Positions 60,871-64,000 of a stretch of DNA of 64,000 nucleotides are shown in pieces (the first letter of the stretch is position 1; each line of letters begins with the position of its first letter). Position numbers and translations under genes: made by a program. The DNA is taken from the NCBI RefSeq assembly GCF_014203795.1, contig NZ_JACHJU010000001.1, forward strand, positions 1,798,001 to 1,862,000, read 5' to 3'. The stretch is from Streptosporangium album (GTDB lineage Bacteria > Actinomycetota > Actinomycetes > Streptosporangiales > Streptosporangiaceae). The notes beneath the pieces are model-generated. The model was given only the letters and a program-made list of their open reading frames with translations, had not been told where the DNA came from and did no database searches.

Positions 60871-61197
60871 CTAGTGGCTCTCGGCCTGCGGAGGCAGGGC
60901 CGAGACGACCGGGTGGTCCTTGTGGATCTTGCCGACCTTGGAGGCGCCGCCGGGCGACCCCAGGTCCTCGAAGAACTCCACATTGGCCTTGTAGAAGTCC
61001 TTCCACTGCTCGGGAAGGTCATCTTCGTAGAAGATCGCTTCAACGGGGCAGACAGGTTCGCACGCACCGCAGTCCACGCACTCGTCGGGGTGGATGTAGA
61101 GCATGCGCTCGCCCTCGTAGATGCAATCGACAGGGCACTCCTCGATGCACGCCTTGTCCAGGACGTCCACGCAAGGCTGCGCGATGACGTAGGTCAC
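60871..61197 (-). CDS. fdxA: seven- or eight-iron ferredoxin
   Basis: A 108-residue ferredoxin of the bacterial 7Fe type. Cysteines at 9, 17, 21 and 25, and at 40, 43, 46 and 50, form the two cluster sites (CIEECPVDC and CVDCGACEPVCP). It is an electron carrier in the cytoplasm. The GTG start has AAGGAG 6 nt upstream. It is next to dapC, as in M. tuberculosis (FdxC, Rv1177). Confidence 0.92.
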   Translation of the reverse strand: MTYVIAQPCVDVLDKACIEECPVDCIYEGERMLYIHPDECVDCGACEPVCPVEAIFYEDDLPEQWKDFYKANVEFFEDLGSPGGASKVGKIHKDHPVVSALPPQAESH

Positions 61198-61307
61198 CTC
61201 GGGCTCCTTCTTCTTTACGCACCTAGGGCACGACTTCGACCGCGGGTTGCTACGCCCTAGTATTGCCGTGCCCGCCAAATGTCTGAAACGGGAGGGGGCA
61301 AAAGACG

Positions 61308-61526
61308 GTGACCCCAGGCCTCGGTGCTCGCCTCAATGTCACCATAACCCCTTCTGACGTGGGCAAAAGAGTAACCACACGACGACGGGTCCCCGAAGGG
61401 TTCCGCGACGCCGTGGGCGAGCTCGAATTCTGGCGGGACGGCCTGCTCGGCGTGCGCAAGCGCGACGGCACCCTGGTCGAGATCCCCCAGGACACGCTCG
61501 TGGCCGCGAAGGTCGTCCGGGGCTGA
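61308..61526 (+). CDS. small conserved actinobacterial protein
   Basis: A 72-residue protein: LNVTITPSDVGKRVTTRRRV and GVRKRDGTLVEIPQDTLVAA. It resembles a short beta-domain found ahead of some actinobacterial acetyltransferases, but no acetyltransferase domain follows. Function unknown. The GTG start has GGAGGGGG upstream. It is divergent from the ferredoxin gene. Confidence 0.65.
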   Translation: MTPGLGARLNVTITPSDVGKRVTTRRRVPEGFRDAVGELEFWRDGLLGVRKRDGTLVEIPQDTLVAAKVVRG

Positions 61527-61619
61527 CGGCGGCACACGCCACCGCCCTGGCGTAAGCCGTTCACCAAGAAAGGCCGCGCCTCCTCGACCCGTCTAATCGT
61601 CACCTAGAGTATTGAACTC

Positions 61620-62669
61620 GTGACCGTACGCATCAGTGCCGCCGCCACCGTGATTCTCACCGCCACGATCGCCGGATGTGGCGCACCGGCTACCGAGAAC
61701 AGACAACTTCCGCCGGTCAAGCCCGGGGCCGCCTCCCTGCAGGAGGGGTTCTCGACGATGGAACGCCTCGTCGAGGCGGCCCGCAAGGAGGGCACGCTCA
61801 CCGTGATCGCGCTGCCGCGCGACTGGGTGAACTACGGCGAGATCATCGACACTTTCTCCGAGGAATACGGGATCAAGGTCGAGCAGCTCGAACCGGACGC
61901 GAGCAGCCGGCAGGAGATCGAGTCCGCGGCCCGGCTCAAGCCCGACGTGTTCGATCTGAGCCTTGAGGTCGCGGTGGCCAACGCCGCCTCCTTCGCCCCG
62001 TACAAGGTGCAGAACTGGCAGGACATCCCCGACAACCTCAAGGACTACCCCGGGCGCTGGTACGCCGGGTACGGGGGCTACATGTCCATCGGCTACGACC
62101 CGCGCAAGGTCGCGGCCCCGACCTCCTACGGCGACCTGCTCAAGCCCGGCTACAGCGTCTCGCTGCCCGGCGACCCGCGGCAGACCGCCGCGGCCTTCAA
62201 CGGCGTGATGGCGGCCTCGTTCAGCGGCGGCAAGGCCGAGGCGAAGCGGGGCGTGGAGTTCTTCGACCGCCTGAAGAAGGCGGGCAACCTCGCGGCGTCG
62301 GAGCAGTCGGCCTCGGTCGTCCTCGACTGGGACTACCAGAACGCCGAGCGGACGGGCTGGAAGGTCGCCATCCCGGGCAGGACCGTGCTGAGTTCCTACT
62401 ACGTCCAGGCCATCAACAAGAACGCGCCGCACCCCGCCGCCGCCCGGCTGTGGCAGGAGTTCCTGTTCTCCGACAAGGGCCAGAACCTGTTCCTCAAGGG
62501 CCACGCCCGCCCGGCCCGGATGGAGGCCCTCCAGATGCGCAGCACGCTGGACAAGGAACTCGCCGCCAAGCTGCCCGTCACGGACGCGAGGCCGGTGATG
62601 CTGACCATCCCGGAGACCGACGCCGCCAAGGCGTACCTCCAACGGGAATGGAACAAGAAGGTCGGATAG
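61620..62669 (+). CDS. extracellular solute-binding lipoprotein of an ABC transporter
   Basis: A 349-residue periplasmic-binding-type protein. The signal peptide ends in a lipobox with Cys20 (ATIAGC), anchoring it to the membrane. The fold is that of spermidine/putrescine or iron-binding proteins (class 1/6-like). No permease or ATPase gene is adjacent, and the substrate is unknown. TAGAGT lies 9 nt before the GTG start. Confidence 0.82.
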   Translation: MTVRISAAATVILTATIAGCGAPATENRQLPPVKPGAASLQEGFSTMERLVEAARKEGTLTVIALPRDWVNYGEIIDTFSEEYGIKVEQLEPDASSRQEIESAARLKPDVFDLSLEVAVANAASFAPYKVQNWQDIPDNLKDYPGRWYAGYGGYMSIGYDPRKVAAPTSYGDLLKPGYSVSLPGDPRQTAAAFNGVMAASFSGGKAEAKRGVEFFDRLKKAGNLAASEQSASVVLDWDYQNAERTGWKVAIPGRTVLSSYYVQAINKNAPHPAAARLWQEFLFSDKGQNLFLKGHARPARMEALQMRSTLDKELAAKLPVTDARPVMLTIPETDAAKAYLQREWNKKVG

Positions 62670-62774
62670 AACTGAGGCTGCTGGGACTGATATGTCACGA
62701 CATGTCGGAGGCTCTAAAGTGTCTGGAGAGCACCGATAAGAGGCCGTGGCGTCTCAGAATGTGAGCTGATCGTC

Positions 62775-63551
62775 ATGCGATACGACGCCCCCGGCGTGAC
62801 GAGGTGGAACGCTCGCGCCTATGACAGCGGCTTCGGATACGTTTCGGCGCACGGAGCCCCCCTGGTGGACCTGCTCGACCCCCAGCCAGGGGAGCGCGTC
62901 GTGGACCTCGGCTGCGGCACCGGTGTGCTGACCGCCGAGATCACCTCCAGGGGAGCCCGCGTCCTGGGAATCGACGGGTCCCCCGCCATGATCGAGAAAG
63001 CCCTGGCACACCATCCGGGACTGGACTTCATCGTCGGAGACGGCCATGACTTCACGGTCGCCCAGCCGTACGACGCGGTCTTCTCCAACGCGGCCCTGCA
63101 CTGGATGGGCCGCGAGCCGGACGCGGTGATAGCCAGTGTGCGTGAGGCGCTGACACCCGGCGGACGGTTCGTGGCCGAGATGGGTGGCTCGGGCAACTGC
63201 GCCGCGCTCACGGCGGCGCTGTCCACCGCGTGGCGGGAACACGGGCTACGCGAGCCTGATCTGCCGTGGTACTTCCCAACTCCAGCCGAATATGCCACGC
63301 GGCTGGAGAAAGGCGGGTTCGTCGTCCGGCTGCTGGAATACTTCGACCGGCCGACTCCCCTTGACGAATGCCCCAACGGAGCGGCGGACTGGGTGAGGCT
63401 GTTCGCCGGATCACTCCTCCGGGAAGTGCCCTCAGACCTGGTCGAACCCCTGCTGAGACGGGTGAACGAACTGGCCGCGCCCGCACTGCGCCGGGAGACC
63501 GGATGGATGGCCGACTACGTGCGGCTCCGGTTCGCGGCCGTACGCCGCTGA
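62775..63551 (+). CDS. class I SAM-dependent methyltransferase
   Basis: A 258-residue methyltransferase: VVDLGCGTGVLTAEI binds SAM, GIDGSPAMIEKA and FSNAALHWMG follow, as in trans-aconitate 2-methyltransferase-like proteins. The substrate is unknown. ATG start without a strong ribosome site. The 105-bp gap before it holds nothing recognised. Confidence 0.85.
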   Translation: MRYDAPGVTRWNARAYDSGFGYVSAHGAPLVDLLDPQPGERVVDLGCGTGVLTAEITSRGARVLGIDGSPAMIEKALAHHPGLDFIVGDGHDFTVAQPYDAVFSNAALHWMGREPDAVIASVREALTPGGRFVAEMGGSGNCAALTAALSTAWREHGLREPDLPWYFPTPAEYATRLEKGGFVVRLLEYFDRPTPLDECPNGAADWVRLFAGSLLREVPSDLVEPLLRRVNELAAPALRRETGWMADYVRLRFAAVRR

Positions 63552-63584
63552 ACAGACCCGATGCGCCGGGGCGATTTGCCAGAC

Positions 63585-63590
63585 TAGGGT
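63585..63590 (+). promoter_or_regulatory. putative leaderless -10 box
   Basis: TAGGGT ends 7 nt before the ATG at 63598. Confidence 0.42.
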
Positions 63591-63597
63591 CTGTTCC

Positions 63598-63642
63598 ATG
63601 AGTCTCGTTCCCCGGCGACGTGGAGTGACTCGGGCGGCTTGA
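63598..63642 (+). CDS. possible Arg-rich leaderless leader peptide
   Basis: Fourteen codons, MSLVPRRRGVTRAA, begin 7 nt after a TAGGGT box and stop 20 nt before the next gene. Three consecutive Arg codons (CGG CGA CGT) and one later give it the look of a leader peptide; no clear terminator hairpin is seen behind it. Confidence 0.35.
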   Translation: MSLVPRRRGVTRAA

Positions 63643-63662
63643 GGGGCTGGTGAAGGGAACGG

Positions 63663-64000
63663 ATGAACTTCTGTCTGAGTGACCTCGTGCCGCCGCTGCG
63701 CTGGAGCGACGCGGCCACGATCCCACTCCTGCGCGACCGGCCCGGCCTTCCGGACGCCTGGTGGCGCAGCCTGCCGATGGCCCGGCTGCTCATCGTGCTG
63801 AGCCCGGAGGATCTGGCCGAGATCCTCGCCCGGATCGCCATGGAACACTGGCCGGCCGCCGCCGTGGGTGACGTGCTCCCCGCCCTGTACGTCCTGGACC
63901 CCGACGAGGCCGACGAACCCTGCACGGCCATCGCCCTCGACCGCACCGGCTCCTGGGCCGGCCTGCTCTCCCTCACCGGTCACGAGCTGCGTGATCAGCC
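63663..64000 (+). CDS. hypothetical protein, partial (runs off the window)
   Basis: The first 112 codons of an open frame starting MNFCLSDLVPPLRWSDA, with AAGGGAACGG before the ATG. Leu/Ala-rich and probably soluble; no family recognised. The 3' end lies outside the window. Confidence 0.6.
   Translation, partial: MNFCLSDLVPPLRWSDAATIPLLRDRPGLPDAWWRSLPMARLLIVLSPEDLAEILARIAMEHWPAAAVGDVLPALYVLDPDEADEPCTAIALDRTGSWAGLLSLTGHELRDQ

Noticed and set aside
1-64000. tRNA, rRNA or replication-origin elements
   Set aside because: None could be identified by reading the sequence.

Overview
The window is high-GC DNA from an actinobacterium. Gene order and content point to the order Streptosporangiales (Streptosporangium/Nonomuraea-like); this is an inference, as no rRNA or other taxonomic marker is present. 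Much of it follows two blocks known from Mycobacterium tuberculosis: adnB/adnA, an ATL protein, moeZ, a FasR-type TetR, DUF3107, a ferritin-like protein and rhlE (Rv3201c-Rv3211 region), then mgtE/CBS, DUF1003, mrp, tatB, htrA, rseA, sigE and an O-methyltransferase (Rv1220c-Rv1234 region), followed by pepA, DUF3117, tag, LOG proteins, dapE, dapC and a ferredoxin. Accessory material is inserted between these blocks.

Region by region. 1-1544: a truncated threonyl-tRNA synthetase behind a threonine-rich leader peptide and a 13-bp terminator, which looks like a complete transcription attenuator. 1623-8490: the AdnAB helicase-nuclease. 8895-12534: a CDP-glycerol-type teichoic acid polymerase, an ATL DNA-repair protein and a small conserved protein. 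12663-16902: two tandem pairs, each made of a membrane-anchored protein with conserved cysteines and a mycosin-like subtilase. 17079-19247: moeZ and an alpha/beta hydrolase. 19368-23115: four tandem units, each encoding a small secreted Cys/Gly-rich protein, with conserved 5' hairpins and conserved 3' terminators; the family is not recognised. 23116-23900: a scar with a TetR fragment cut by a Tn3-type transposase fragment. 23928-43801: Ku, regulators, RhlE, a degenerate metallo-beta-lactamase-fold protein, a large beta-propeller membrane protein, a CitE-like lyase, BioY and Mrp. 43916-49068: TatB, HtrA, RseB-like, RseA, SigE and the divergent O-methyltransferase, an envelope-stress module. 49068-50283: an intact IS630-family element with a -1 frameshift, inserted exactly at the convergent stop codons of the O-methyltransferase and pepA. 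50186-64000: pepA, PaaX with an enoyl-CoA hydratase, Tag, two LOG proteins, DapE, DapC, ferredoxin, a solute-binding lipoprotein and a methyltransferase; the last gene runs off the end.

One theme recurs: at least nineteen starts have a TANNNT -10 box only 6-8 nt before the ATG/GTG, with no Shine-Dalgarno, as expected for leaderless mRNAs. In two operon-like pairs the upstream stop codon is itself the first three bases of that -10 box. Most promising for follow-up are the threonine attenuator, the four-copy secreted-protein array, the duplicated subtilase/partner pairs and the IS630 insertion that re-creates one stop codon while extending PepA.
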